In this document: piece after piece, positions 10,174 through 19,334 of the stretch
Layout: each line of letters opens with the position of its first letter
How positions within the stretch are numbered: the first letter of the stretch is position 1
The notes under the pieces: generated by a model
Databases searched by the model: none
What the model was told of the DNA's origin: nothing
The model's input: only the letters and a program-made list of their open reading frames with translations
Position numbers and translations under genes: made by a program
Source: Pseudonocardia sp. CNS-004
GTDB taxonomy: Bacteria > Actinomycetota > Actinomycetes > Mycobacteriales > Pseudonocardiaceae
Reading direction: 5' to 3'
Length of the DNA: 54,703 nucleotides
Assembly (NCBI GenBank): GCA_001942185.1
Contig: MKJV01000111.1
Span: 1-54,703 of the forward strand

Positions 10174-11453
10174 TCAGCTCGTGCCGACGGAGGGGGCGTC
10201 CGGGGCGGCTTCGGGGGACGGGACCTCCCGCCGGGTGCCGGTGGGCCCGACGACGCTCTCGGACACGAGCCGCGCGAGCTCGTCGGGCGGGCAGCCCAGC
10301 AGGTCGCGCAGGATCTCGTCGTTGTGCTCGCCCAGCAGCGGTCCGGTGGTGCGGATGCGGCCGGGGGTGCGGGTGAGCTTCGCGATGAGGCCCTGCATGC
10401 GCAGCGGGCCCAGTGCGGGGTGCTCGACGGTGGTGATGCTGCCCCGCTCGTCGAAGTGGGGGTCCGCGGCGATGTCGGCGATCGAGTAGACCGGGCCGAC
10501 GGTGGCGCCCGCGGCCTCGAACGTGGCGAGGACGTCGTCGTTGTCGCGGTCGGCGACCCAGCCCGCGATGGCCTCGTCGATCTCGTCGCGGTGGGCGATC
10601 CGTCCGGTGATCTCGTCGAACCACGGTGCGTCGGCGAGGTCGTCGCGTCCGACCGCCCGCAGGATGCGTCGTCCGGTGGCGGCGGTCGCACCCGACAGCG
10701 CGACCCAGCGCCCGTCCCGCGTGCGGTAGCACTCGCGCGGCACGTTGAAGGCGGTGCGGCTGCCTGGCGGGTCGGCACGATGCCGAGCTGGTCGTGGGCG
10801 GTGGTCTGGGCGCCGAGGATCCAGAACAGCGGTTCGTAGATCGACAGGTCGACGACCTGGCCCTCGCCGGTGCGTTCGGCGTGGCGCAGGGCCGTCATCG
10901 TCGCGAACGCGCCCGCGAGGGCGGCGATGCCGTCGGCCAGCGGCCACTGGGGGAGCACGGGCGGCCCGTCCGCCTGCCCGTTGGTGTCGGCGAAGCCGGA
11001 GATCGCCTCGGCGAGGGTGCCGAAGCCGGGCCGCGTCCGGTACGGGCCGGTCTGGCCGAACCCGGAGACGCGCACGACCACGAGCCGCGGGTTGATCCGC
11101 AGCAGGTCGTCGGGAGCGAGGCCCCAGCGTTCGAGCGTGCCCGGCCGGAAGCTCTCGACGAAGACGTCGGTCTCGGCCAGCAGTCGCCGAAGCAGGTCCG
11201 CGCCGCGCGGATCGGACAGCGCGAGCGTGACCGCGCGCTTGTTGCGCCCGACGAGGGCCCACCACAGCGACTCGCCGTCCTTGTGCCACGCCCAGGAGCG
11301 CAGACCGTCGCCGCGCGGGTGCTCGACCTTGACCACGTCGGCGCCGAAGTCCCCGAGGAGGGTCGCGACCATCGGGCCGGCGTAGATCGTCGCCGCGTCG
11401 ACGACCCGCACACCGGAGAGCGGGGGCGCGGAGGCCGCAGTCGTGTCAAACAT
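10174..11453 (-). CDS. CaiB/BaiF family (class III) CoA-transferase, one frameshift
   Basis: It moves CoA between carboxylic acids through an aspartyl-CoA intermediate. About 426 residues after repair. It shows SGVRVVDAATIYAGPM, GDFGADVVKVEHPRGD, the loop GRNKRAVTLAL, VRVSGFGQTGPY and the catalytic Asp region GEGQVVDLSIYE. The frame breaks near 10771 between VPTRQ and GSRTAFNVPRE, explained by GGG read as GG. It is the first gene of the seven-gene minus-strand operon. ATG 11453 has no Shine-Dalgarno sequence; a TAGATT box lies 8-13 bp upstream, which fits a leaderless transcript. The acid it activates is probably the product of the alcohol and aldehyde dehydrogenases. Confidence 0.88.
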
Positions 11454-11503
11454 TTGATAAAATCTAGGTCCTGGTTCCGCCCTCGTGCAACCCCCGGAGA
11501 TCT

Positions 11504-11563
11504 CCCTGTGAATCCCGCGGCCGCGGGGCCCGCCGGGCGGGCCGGGCCCGTGGATTCACAGGG
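11504..11563. promoter_or_regulatory. long inverted repeat between divergent operons
   Basis: CCCTGTGAATCC at 11504-11515 is perfectly complementary to GGATTCACAGGG at 11552-11563. The 36 bp between are G/C only apart from one T and contain a nested palindrome (CGCGGCCGCG) and smaller pairings. It lies between the CoA-transferase start and the ABC transporter start. It could be an operator, an attenuating hairpin or a divider between two divergent promoters; the sequence does not say which. Confidence 0.6.
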
Positions 11564-11616
11564 TTCGTTCAGGAGCTCCCAGGAGCCGGTCAGGGCGTCC
11601 CGCCACGATCCGGGTC

Positions 11617-12530
11617 ATGACCAGCATCGATGTGCGAGGGCTGACCAAGCGGTACGGGCCCCGGACCGTGGTGGACGACCTGACGTTCACCGTCCCCGCC
11701 GGGCAGGTGACCGGGTTCCTCGGTCCCAACGGCGCCGGCAAGTCCACCACGATGCGGATGATCATGAGTCTGGCCGCCCCGAGCGGGGGTTCGGTCACCA
11801 TCGGCGGCCGGCGCTACCGGGACCTGCCCGTGCCGCTGACCGAGGTGGGCGCGCTGCTGGACGCCGGTGCGGTGCACGGTGCTCGGACGGCGCAGGACCA
11901 CCTGCTCGCGCTGGCCGCGAGCAACGGCCTTCCGCGCCGCCGGGTCGGCGAGGTGCTGGCCCGTACCGGCATGGACGGGGTGGCCCGCCGGCGTGCCGGG
12001 GAGTTCTCGCTCGGCATGCGGCAGCGGCTCGGGATCGCGGCGACGCTGCTCGGGGATCCCCGGGTACTGATCTTCGACGAGCCGGTGAACGGGCTCGACC
12101 CGGAGGGCATCCGCTGGATCCGGGACTTCATGCGGTCGCTCGCCCGCGAGGGCCGGGCGGTGCTGGTCTCCAGCCACCTCATGAGCGAGATGGCGCAGAC
12201 CGCCGACCACCTGGTGGTCATCGGGCGCGGCCGGCTGATCGCCGACACGACCATGAGCGAGTTCATGCGGGCCAACGGGGAGGGCACGGTGCTCGTGCGC
12301 ACCGACGAGCCTGACGCGTTCGCGCTCCGGCTGTCCGCCGCGGGTGCCACCGTCCGGGAAGGACCGGAGTCGTCCCTGGTCGTCTCCGGCATGACCGCCG
12401 CACAGATCGGCAAGCTCGCCGCCTACCACGACGTCGCGCTCAGCGAGCTCGCGCCGCGGCGCCCTCGCTGGAGGACGCCTTCATGGAGCTGACCAGCGAC
12501 CATGTCGAGTACCACGGAGCCACCGCATGA
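11617..12530 (+). CDS. ABC transporter ATP-binding protein, one frameshift
   Basis: This is the cytosolic ATPase of an exporter of the DrrA/CcmA type. Walker A GPNGAGKST is at residues 36-44, the signature is FSLGMRQRLGIA, Walker B is VLIFDEPVNGLDPEG and the switch His is in SSHLMSE. After the frameshift near 12467 the end reads SLEDAFMELTSDHVEYHGATA, giving 304 residues, and its stop overlaps the permease start as ATGA. Without the repair the protein would lose about 20 residues and the overlap would disappear, which supports the correction. Its partners are the permease and two-component genes that follow; such modules often pump peptides or antibiotics, but no substrate can be named. Confidence 0.92.
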
Positions 12531-13312
12531 TCACGCGCCCCGCTTTCACCGACACGCTGCACAGCGAGTGGATCAAATTCCGCAGCCTGCGCTCGACCTG
12601 GCTCACCCTCGGCGGTCTCGTCGTGGTCGGGCTCGGCCTCCCGCTCCTGTCGGCCGACCCCGCCGCCCAGGGGTACCTGACCGGCACGATCGAGGAGCAG
12701 CAGGACTGGGACCCGACGAACGGCAGCCTGCTGATGTTCTTCATCGCCCAGCTGGTCATCGGGGTGCTGGGGATCCTCGTGGTCACGTCCGAGCACGCGA
12801 CCGGCCTGATGCAGACGTCGCTGAGCGCCACCCCGCGCCGGCACCGGCTGCTCGGGGCGAAGGTAGCGGTGGTGGCGGCCGTCTCGCTGGTGGCCGGGCA
12901 GGCGCTGGCGTTCCCGGCCTTCCTCATCGGGCAGGCCGGCTTCGCCGCGGCCGGCGTTCCGCACGCGACCCTCGCGGATCCGCGTGCGCTCTCCGCGGTG
13001 GTGGGCTGCGGCCTCTACCTCGCGGTGATCGCGCTGCTGGCGGTGGCCCTCGGCGCTCTCATCCGCGCCACGGCGGGCGCCCTGGCCACGCTGGTGGGGA
13101 TCGTGCTGCTGGTACCCGTCCTGGATGGCATGTTCCCGCCGTGGCTCGACGGGCTGCTCGACGTGTGGCCGACGCTGGGCGGAGCCGCGGTCATCGCGAC
13201 CGTGCCCGACCCCGACTACCCCCAGCCCTGGCTGCACTTCGCCGGCATGAGTGCCGGGATCCTCGCCCTGCTCGTGGTCGCGTTCGTGCTGTTCGAACGC
13301 CGCGACGTGTGA
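12527..13312 (+). CDS. ABC transporter permease (ABC-2 like)
   Basis: This 261-residue integral membrane protein has about six hydrophobic segments, including WLTLGGLVVVGLGLPLL, LLMFFIAQLVIGVLGILVV, an Ala/Val-rich segment after HRLLGAKVAVV, LAVIALLAVALGALI and ILALLVVAFVLF. It ends with a short charged FERRDV tail. The N-terminal EWIKFRSLRSTW is typical of actinobacterial ABC-2-like permeases paired with single ATPases. It overlaps the ATPase gene by 4 bp and is 35 bp ahead of the response regulator, so the four genes 11617-15526 are likely one operon. Confidence 0.85.
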   Translation: MITRPAFTDTLHSEWIKFRSLRSTWLTLGGLVVVGLGLPLLSADPAAQGYLTGTIEEQQDWDPTNGSLLMFFIAQLVIGVLGILVVTSEHATGLMQTSLSATPRRHRLLGAKVAVVAAVSLVAGQALAFPAFLIGQAGFAAAGVPHATLADPRALSAVVGCGLYLAVIALLAVALGALIRATAGALATLVGIVLLVPVLDGMFPPWLDGLLDVWPTLGGAAVIATVPDPDYPQPWLHFAGMSAGILALLVVAFVLFERRDV

Positions 13313-13347
13313 CGCTGTTCGTATCGTGATCGGCATGCGAGGAGCCA

Positions 13348-14064
13348 GTGAGAGATGACACCCGGACCGGCGGCGCGCGGCTGCTCGTGGTGGAGGACGA
13401 GGCGACCGTGCGCGAGCTGCTCGCTGCCACGCTGCGGTTCGCCGGTTTCGAGGTGACGTCCGCGGCGACCGCGGGCGAGGCGGTCGCCGCGGCCACCCGG
13501 GAACCACCCGACCTCGTCCTGCTCGACGTGATGCTGCCGGACATGGACGGGTTCGAGGTGGTCCGGCGGCTGCGCGACCTGCGGGTGACCGCCCGCGGCG
13601 GGCCGGTGCCGGTGCTGTTCCTCACCGCCCGCGACCGGCAGGCCGACAAGGTGACCGGCCTGTCGCTGGGCGCCGACGACTACGTCACCAAGCCGTTCGA
13701 CCTGGAGGAGCTGATCGCCCGGATCCGCGCGATCCTGCGCCGCACCGCGGGCCACCACAGCGGCGTGCTGACCGTGGGCACGCTGGCGCTCGACCCCGAC
13801 GGGCATCAGGTGACCCGCGACGGTCGGCCGTTGCGGGTGACCGCCACCGAGTTCCGGCTGCTGCGCTACCTGATGGAGAACGCCGGTCACGTGGTGTCCA
13901 AGGCGCAGATCCTGGACCGGGTGTGGCACTACGACTTCGCCGGCGACGCCGGCATCGTCGACACCTACATCTCCTACCTGCGGCGCAAGGTCGACGTCGA
14001 GGAGCCCAAGCTCATCCACACCGTGCACGGCGTGGGCTACGTGATGCGCGAGCCCCGTCGGTGA
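13348..14064 (+). CDS. OmpR-family response regulator
   Basis: This 238-residue transcription factor is phosphorylated by the following kinase. The receiver domain has acidic residues E16-D17, phospho-acceptor D60 in LVLLDVMLPDMDG, T in FLTARD and K in YVTKPF. The winged-helix output domain contains ATEFRLLRYLMENAGHVVSK and ends with TVHGVGYVMREPRR. GTG 13348 is chosen because GAGGAG lies just upstream, whereas the nearby ATG at 13336 runs into a stop at once. The stop overlaps the kinase start as GTGA. It probably controls the ABC exporter in front of it. Confidence 0.93.
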   Translation: MRDDTRTGGARLLVVEDEATVRELLAATLRFAGFEVTSAATAGEAVAAATREPPDLVLLDVMLPDMDGFEVVRRLRDLRVTARGGPVPVLFLTARDRQADKVTGLSLGADDYVTKPFDLEELIARIRAILRRTAGHHSGVLTVGTLALDPDGHQVTRDGRPLRVTATEFRLLRYLMENAGHVVSKAQILDRVWHYDFAGDAGIVDTYISYLRRKVDVEEPKLIHTVHGVGYVMREPRR

Positions 14065-15526
14065 GACGGCTGCTGCGGCTCCTGTCCCTGCGGCTGCGCG
14101 TCCTCCTGCTCACCGCGGCGCTGCTGCTGGCCGGGTTGAGCATCGCCGGCGCCGTCTCGACCGATCAGCTGCAGCGCTACCAGCTGAACCGGATCGACAC
14201 CCAGCTGCGGTCCTTCACCACCCTGCTGGCGCAGCACCGGCGGTCGGGCCGGACGCTCCGGGGGCCACCGCGTCGCCCGCGGTGCTCGACCCGGGCCTCG
14301 ACCTGATCGGCACCCCGTACCTGGTGTACCTGGACACCGCCGGCGCGGTGGCCCGCGGTATCCACTCGTCCCGGGTGGACGAGGCCGCCCTGCCCACCGG
14401 CGACGCGATGCGCGGGGTCCCGACCGACGGCACGGCCGTCGACATCGAGGGCGCCGACGGCTCGTCCCGCTGGCGCGCTGTCGCGAAGGCCGGGGCCGGG
14501 GCCGGGCAGGACTGGACGATGGTCGCGGCCGCACCGCTGGCCGAGGCCGACGCCACGGTCGACAGGCTGCGGACCACGAACGTGATCAGCGGGGTACTGC
14601 TGCTCGTGCTGCTCACGGCGGCCGGCTGGTACGCACTCGGCGGTGGCCTACGGCCGCTGCGCCGCATCGAGCACACGGCGGCCGCCATCGCGTCGGGCGA
14701 CCTGAGCAGGCGTGTGCCCGTGGTGGCGGCGCCCGGCACGGAGATCGGGCACCTCGCGACGTCGCTGAACGTGATGCTCGGCCAGCTGGAGCGGGCCTTC
14801 GCCGCGCGGGCGGCGTCCGAGGGGCGGATGCGGACCTTCGTCTCCGACGTCAGCCACGAACTGCGCACCCCGCTGTTCGTGATCCAGGGATCGGCCCAGC
14901 TGTACCGGATGGGAGGGCTGGCCGACCGCGCCGACGTCGACGAGGCGATGCGGCGCATCGACCGCGAAGCCACCCGGCTCACCGCCCTCACCGAGAACCT
15001 GCTGCTGCTCGCCCAGCTCGACGACCCGTCGGAGGGGCACCTCGACCGCGCCCCGATGGACCTGCGCACGCTCGCCACCGACGCAGGCCACGACCTGCGG
15101 GCGCTGGACCCCTCCCGGTCCGTCGACCTCACCGGCCCGGGCGGCGTCGGCCCGCCGGCGCCCGCCCCGGTGCACGCCGACGAGGACCGGCTGCGTCAGA
15201 TCATCGCCAACCTGATCGGCAACGCCGCCGCCCACACGCCACCGGGCACGCCGGTACGCATCGGTGTGGGCACCGTGGACGGCCGCGCCGTGCTCGAGGT
15301 GGCAGACGAGGGCGCGGGCATCGCACCCGACCAGGCAGGCCGCGTCTTCGACCGCTTCTACCGGACCGACCGTTCCCGCACCCACTCCGGCGGTGCCAAC
15401 GCCGGGCTGGGGCTGGCCATCGCCCGGTCGCTGGCCCGGGCCCACGACGGCGACGTCGACGTCGAGACGGCGCTGGGGGAGGGCGCCTGCTTCCGGCTCA
15501 CCCTGCCCCTGCTGCGCCAGAGCTGA
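14061..15526 (+). CDS. sensor histidine kinase, one frameshift
   Basis: This membrane kinase is the partner of the response regulator. After repair it has about 488 residues: an N-terminal membrane segment (VLLLTAALLLAGLSIAGAV), an extracytoplasmic sensor region, a second membrane segment (VISGVLLLVLLTAAGWYAL), HAMP, and the dimerisation domain with the phospho-His near residue 266 in DVSHELRTPL. The ATPase N-box is QIIANLIGNAAAHT, the G1 box DEGAGIA, and GLGLAIARSLARAHDG completes it. The frame breaks near 14265 in a G-run: GGGGGG read as GGGGG restores LRGATASPAVLDPGLD. GTG 14061 overlaps the regulator stop by 4 bp. Confidence 0.9.
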
Positions 15527-15663
15527 CGTGACACAGGTGTGCCCGGGTGCCGCGCATGTCTTCCCGTCCTCGTGATCAGGCCGCCGACGTCCGGTCGTAC
15601 GGCTCGGCGATGTCGTCATCCTCGCGGAAGGGCGCCTCGATCGGGAGAGGGACCTGGAGGGGG

Positions 15664-16547
15664 CTATTCCGGTTGCTGCCGGAGATGTCCGTGGTCGTGC
15701 ACCGGCAGCTGCCTGCCTGCTGCGTCGTCGTTGGAGCTCGATGCGGCCAGCGAGGCCAGCACCTGCAGCATCTCCGCGCTGTCGCTGCGCTCGTCGGGGT
15801 AGTAGAGGACGAGGAGCAGCCCGCCGACCGGGAGCTTCTCGCGGTGCAGGTGCAGCGTGCCGACCACCGGGTGGTGGACGGTGGCGGCGCCGCCCTCGAG
15901 TTCGCGCACGTCGTGGCGGGCCCAGAGCGTGCGGAAACGGGCGCTGGCGAGCGAGAGCTCGCCGACGAGTTCGACGACGCGCGCATCGTCGGTGTCCTCG
16001 CCGACGGATCTGCGGAACGACCCGACGAACTCGGCCGTGGCCGTGTCCCAGTCGGCGTGGAACTCGCGCTCCTCGGGGTCGAGCATGAGGGACCGGAGCC
16101 GGTTCTCGCCCGGCCGGAGCCGGGGGGAGAGGGCGAGCGCGAGTGGTTCGACGCGAGGACGTCGTACGCCCGGCCCTCGACGAAAGCCGGTATCCCGATG
16201 GTGGCGAGCAGGTGGTGCAACCGGGCCGGAACGCGCTCCACCCGCTTGCGTGGCGGGGTGCGGCGGGCCGGCGCGGCGAGATCGAGCAGGTACCGGTGCT
16301 CGACCTCGTCGAGGTGCAGGACGCGGGCCAGCGCCGCGAGCACCTGGGCGGACGGCGTGTTGTCGCGTCCGCGCTCGAGCCGCATGTAGTAGTCGGCGCT
16401 GATGCCGGCCAGCAGGGCCACCTCCTCGCGCCGCAGCCCGGCCACCCGGCGGTTGGGCCCGGCCGGGATGCCGGCCTGCTCCGGCGTGACGAGCGCCCGC
16501 CGCGCGCGCAGGTAGTCGCCGAGCCGGTTCGCCTTGTCACTGCCCAT
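15664..16547 (-). CDS. XRE-family regulator with MmyB-like ligand domain, one frameshift
   Basis: The repaired protein is about 294 residues. The N-terminal helix-turn-helix reads GLRREEVALLAGISADYYMRLERGRD, the form seen in actinobacterial XRE proteins. The C-terminal MmyB-like domain (PAFVEGRAYDVLASNPLA, LSPRLRPGENRLRSLMLDPEERE, then ELSLASARFRTLWARHDV and HPVVGTLHLHREKLPV) is thought to bind fatty-acid-like ligands. The frame breaks near 16152, where CCC read as CC separates LASN from PLALAL. It is divergent from the SDR gene at 16693 and probably controls it; this pair arrangement is common in actinobacteria. Confidence 0.88.
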
Positions 16548-16692
16548 GAACGTCACGCTAGCGAGAAGTGCCTGGTGGAGAGGGGGTCCTGGCACCCCCC
16601 AGGAACGTTGGGGACCTTCCTGACCCGGACGCCCGCCGTGAGCCTGGAGGTGCGCCGGCCATCGGGCCGGGCCCGGAAGAGGAGGAGCAGGT

Positions 16693-17430
16693 ATGGACAT
16701 CAGTGGGCGCACCGTGCTCATCGTCGGTGGTACATCGGGGATCGGTCGCGGACTCGCGCGGCGGTTCGCGGATGCCGGCAGCACCGTCGTCGTCGGCGGA
16801 CGCAACACCGAACAGGTCGAGGGGCTGGAGACCGTCCGGGTCGACGCACCGATCCCGAATCCGTCATCCCCGCCCGCGACGACGTCTCGCGAAACACCCC
16901 GATCTCGACGTCCTCGTGACGATGTCGGGCGCATGCTCACCGAGGACCTCCGCGATCCGGCCCACATCAGCCAGGCGGAAGCGACGATCGCGGTCAACCT
17001 GTTGGGCACCATCCGCGTGATCGACGCCTTCACCCGGCACCTCGTCGACCGGGCGGCAGGCGACATCATCACCGTGACCTCCGGCATCGGGTTCATGCCG
17101 TTCCCGCTCATGCCGACCTACGGCGCCTCCAAGGCCGGGGTCCACTCGTACACCGAGTCGCTGCGGGCGCACCTGACCGGTACCGGCGTGAGCGTCACCG
17201 AGCTCATCCCGCCCGCCGTCGCCAACGCGGGCCAGGAGAAGCTCAACCCCAACGCGCTGCCCCTCGACGGTTTCCTCGACGAGGTCGTCGGGCTGCTCAC
17301 CCGGGACCCGAGCCCGAACGAGATCGTCGTCGAACGTGCTCAGCCGCTGCGCTGGGCAGAGCGCGACGGCACGTACGCCGAGCTCCTCGACCGCCGGTCC
17401 CAGCCGCTGAACACGCTTCCCGGCCGGTGA
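16693..17430 (+). CDS. short-chain dehydrogenase (DltE-like SDR), internal frame-scramble
   Basis: An NAD(P)-dependent oxidoreductase of about 246 residues. The cofactor motif is LIVGGTSGIGRGLARRFADAG and the active site has a Ser (TVTSGIGFMPF) and YGASK. The nominal frame is open throughout, but residues about 53-78 are nonsense. Three single-base losses near 16848, 16896 and 16932 add up to three, so the frame returns. Repairing them gives VDATDPESVI, HPDLDVLVTMSG and AMLTEDLRDP, matching the family. GAGGAGCAGGT precedes ATG 16693. A search with the uncorrected protein would show a spurious low-identity island. Substrate unknown. Confidence 0.85.
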   Translation: MDISGRTVLIVGGTSGIGRGLARRFADAGSTVVVGGRNTEQVEGLETVRVDAPIPNPSSPPATTSRETPRSRRPRDDVGRMLTEDLRDPAHISQAEATIAVNLLGTIRVIDAFTRHLVDRAAGDIITVTSGIGFMPFPLMPTYGASKAGVHSYTESLRAHLTGTGVSVTELIPPAVANAGQEKLNPNALPLDGFLDEVVGLLTRDPSPNEIVVERAQPLRWAERDGTYAELLDRRSQPLNTLPGR

Positions 17431-17544
17431 GAGCGCGTCACCCGGTGGACCTCGGGCGGTGACCGTGGTGGGATGACGTGCCGGCACCCCGGGGCCGTCC
17501 TCGCCCGACGCGGTGTCCGTCGGCACACGCAGCAGGGGGGTCTG

Positions 17545-18450
17545 GTGCATCGGCGAGCGGTGTCGGCAGGTCGGTTCAGGACGAGGACGGCGGTTCGGGT
17601 CGCCGCCGCCGGGTTCGCGTTGTCGGTCGGCGTGGCCGGGTGTGCCTCTAGCCTCACGACTCCCGAGTACCAGGGGCTGCTGACCGGTTTCGAGCAGTCC
17701 GTCCAGCCACCGATCGACCGGCTGGTCGCGGCGACGTCCGTGGACGAGGTCGCCGCAGCCAGGTCCGAGCTCGCTGCGGCGATGCAGGCCCAGGAGCAGG
17801 CGCTGAAGGACGTGAACCCGCCCGACAACGCGCGTGCCCAGCACGAGGCCGTGCTGACGTTCCTGCGGTCGGCTCCGGGCCTGCTCGGACTCGCTCCACC
17901 GGACGCGACGCCCGACGAATGCGGGATCGCGCCCACCGCGGAGGAACAGACCGCGATGGCGAAGGCCGCCGTCGGGCAGGAGCTGGAGGCCGCGGCGTCG
18001 GGCGTGTCGGCCGCTGCCCTCGCCGGTGCCGGGCTCACGTTCGGCGGCAGCCTGGTACCCCCGCAGGTCGACCCGCCCGCCCTGCAGGACCGGCACGGGG
18101 AGAACGGGGCGGTGCTGCAGCGCAACGGTTCGCGTGGTCGCGGCACGTTGGAGATCGAGAACGGCGGCAGCTCCGACGCCGTGATCGCGGCCGTCGTATC
18201 GGACCCGGCGTCCCCGAGCGCGAGCGTCTACGTGCGGTCGTTCTCGACGGCGACACTCACCGGGCTCGCCGGCACCTACCAGGTCTACTTCAAGAGCGGG
18301 ACCGACTGGGACGGGGACGCGCTCAAGTTCACCCGCGACTGCGCGTTCCAGAAGTTCGACGACGTGTTCGACTCGAACAGCAACTGGACCATCACGATCA
18401 CCCCCGTCGTCGGAGGGAACGCCACGAGCAGCGACGTCCCGGCCTTCTAG
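17545..18450 (+). CDS. predicted lipoprotein of unknown function
   Basis: I do not recognise a named function. GTG 17545 is preferred over a start at 17473 because AGGGGGG lies 4 bp upstream and it gives a clean signal peptide (Arg-rich, then VRVAAAGFALSVGVAG) with lipobox VAGC and Cys33. The mature protein has an Ala/Glu-rich, probably helical, N-terminal half with conserved-looking Asp and Cys residues. A C-terminal beta-rich domain (RGTLEIENGGSSDAVIAAVV, YVRSFSTATLTGLAGTYQVY, DWDGDALKFTRDC) resembles a domain I recall in other actinobacterial secreted proteins. It ends 2 bp from the convergent histidine phosphatase. Probably anchored outside the membrane. Confidence 0.75.
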   Translation: MHRRAVSAGRFRTRTAVRVAAAGFALSVGVAGCASSLTTPEYQGLLTGFEQSVQPPIDRLVAATSVDEVAAARSELAAAMQAQEQALKDVNPPDNARAQHEAVLTFLRSAPGLLGLAPPDATPDECGIAPTAEEQTAMAKAAVGQELEAAASGVSAAALAGAGLTFGGSLVPPQVDPPALQDRHGENGAVLQRNGSRGRGTLEIENGGSSDAVIAAVVSDPASPSASVYVRSFSTATLTGLAGTYQVYFKSGTDWDGDALKFTRDCAFQKFDDVFDSNSNWTITITPVVGGNATSSDVPAF

Positions 18451-18452
18451 CG

Positions 18453-19061
18453 TCAGACGGCGATGGGTACCGGCAGGTCTCCGGGAAGAAGGAGCTGGGG
18501 GACCTGCTCGAACCGCCACCCGTCCCCGACGCGGATGAACACCCAGACCATGTCGTAGCGGTCCGCAGGCCAGTGTCGCGGCGGCGACGGGGTGATCTCG
18601 CCGAGGTTGTCGACGATCCTGCTGAGCGACTTGTGGTGCCAGGACACGAGGGTGGCACCGGGGCGGTCGATGAGCTCCGCGGCCAGCTCCGCTTCCTGAC
18701 CCGGTTCGTAACGGACGTCCACCTCGAGCCCGAGCCGCTTCGCCAGCGGCTCGACCGTCTCGATGGAGCGCTTGCTGCGACCGTGGCCCGCCGCGGCGGC
18801 GTAGACGGCACCCGGGCGCCACAGGCCTGACGGCGGCAGGCCGCGCCCCGGCGCGAAGAGCTCGACCAGTGCCCCGGCCCGCAGCCAGCCGTCGACGGTC
18901 AGGGATCGCTTGTCCGGCCGTCCGGACGGGCTGATGCCCCGCACGGGCCTGCCGGCCAGCGGCTTCTCCGCGTGCCGGATGATCATGACGACCTGCCGGC
19001 GGACCCACGGTTCGAGGAGCTGGGGCGGGGCGGCCGGGGTCGGGGCGTCGAGGACTGTCAT
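18453..19061 (-). CDS. histidine phosphatase superfamily protein (cytosolic)
   Basis: This 202-residue protein has the phosphohistidine motif MIIRHAEKP near residue 27 and a second His in LVSWHHKSLSRIV, the two catalytic histidines of the phosphoglycerate-mutase fold. No signal peptide is visible. It is a paralogue of the lipoprotein at 22151: both share RHxEKP, an L-T-V/A-x-G-W segment, VYAA/IYAA, and a C-terminal DGW..(E/A)QVP(Q/E)LLLP signature. It follows the small membrane protein by 19 bp in the PiT transporter transcript, so a phosphate-linked role is likely. The natural phosphoester is unknown. Confidence 0.82.
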   Translation of the reverse strand: MTVLDAPTPAAPPQLLEPWVRRQVVMIIRHAEKPLAGRPVRGISPSGRPDKRSLTVDGWLRAGALVELFAPGRGLPPSGLWRPGAVYAAAAGHGRSKRSIETVEPLAKRLGLEVDVRYEPGQEAELAAELIDRPGATLVSWHHKSLSRIVDNLGEITPSPPRHWPADRYDMVWVFIRVGDGWRFEQVPQLLLPGDLPVPIAV

Positions 19062-19080
19062 GGGGTCGGAACTCCAAGCG

Positions 19081-19317
19081 CTATCGGGCGACGATTTCCC
19101 AGAGGCCGAACAGCACGACCAGTGCCGCGGCCACGAGGCAGATCGCGCCGACCGCCGTGCCGGATCGGGGAGCGAACGTGGTGACGTGCTGTCCTGATGT
19201 CGAGGCCGGTACGCGTGCCGACAGGCCCACGACGGCCACGGAGACGAGTCCGACGACCGTGATGGTCGCGCCGAACGAGACGAGTTGGACGATGAGCAGG
19301 GATCCCCAGTGGATCAT
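19081..19317 (-). CDS. small two-helix membrane protein linked to PiT transporter
   Basis: A 78-residue protein with two hydrophobic segments (SLLIVQLVSFGATITVVGLVSV and AVGAICLVAAALVVLFGLW) joined by a polar loop. ATG 19317 follows AGGAGGAG closely. It lies 17 bp after the PiT gene and 19 bp before the histidine phosphatase, all on the minus strand. Small proteins of this type are often found next to PiT genes in actinobacteria. I infer an accessory or stabilising role for the transporter; there is no direct evidence. Confidence 0.75.
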   Translation of the reverse strand: MIHWGSLLIVQLVSFGATITVVGLVSVAVVGLSARVPASTSGQHVTTFAPRSGTAVGAICLVAAALVVLFGLWEIVAR

Positions 19318-19334
19318 CGGGCTGGCTCCTCCTG

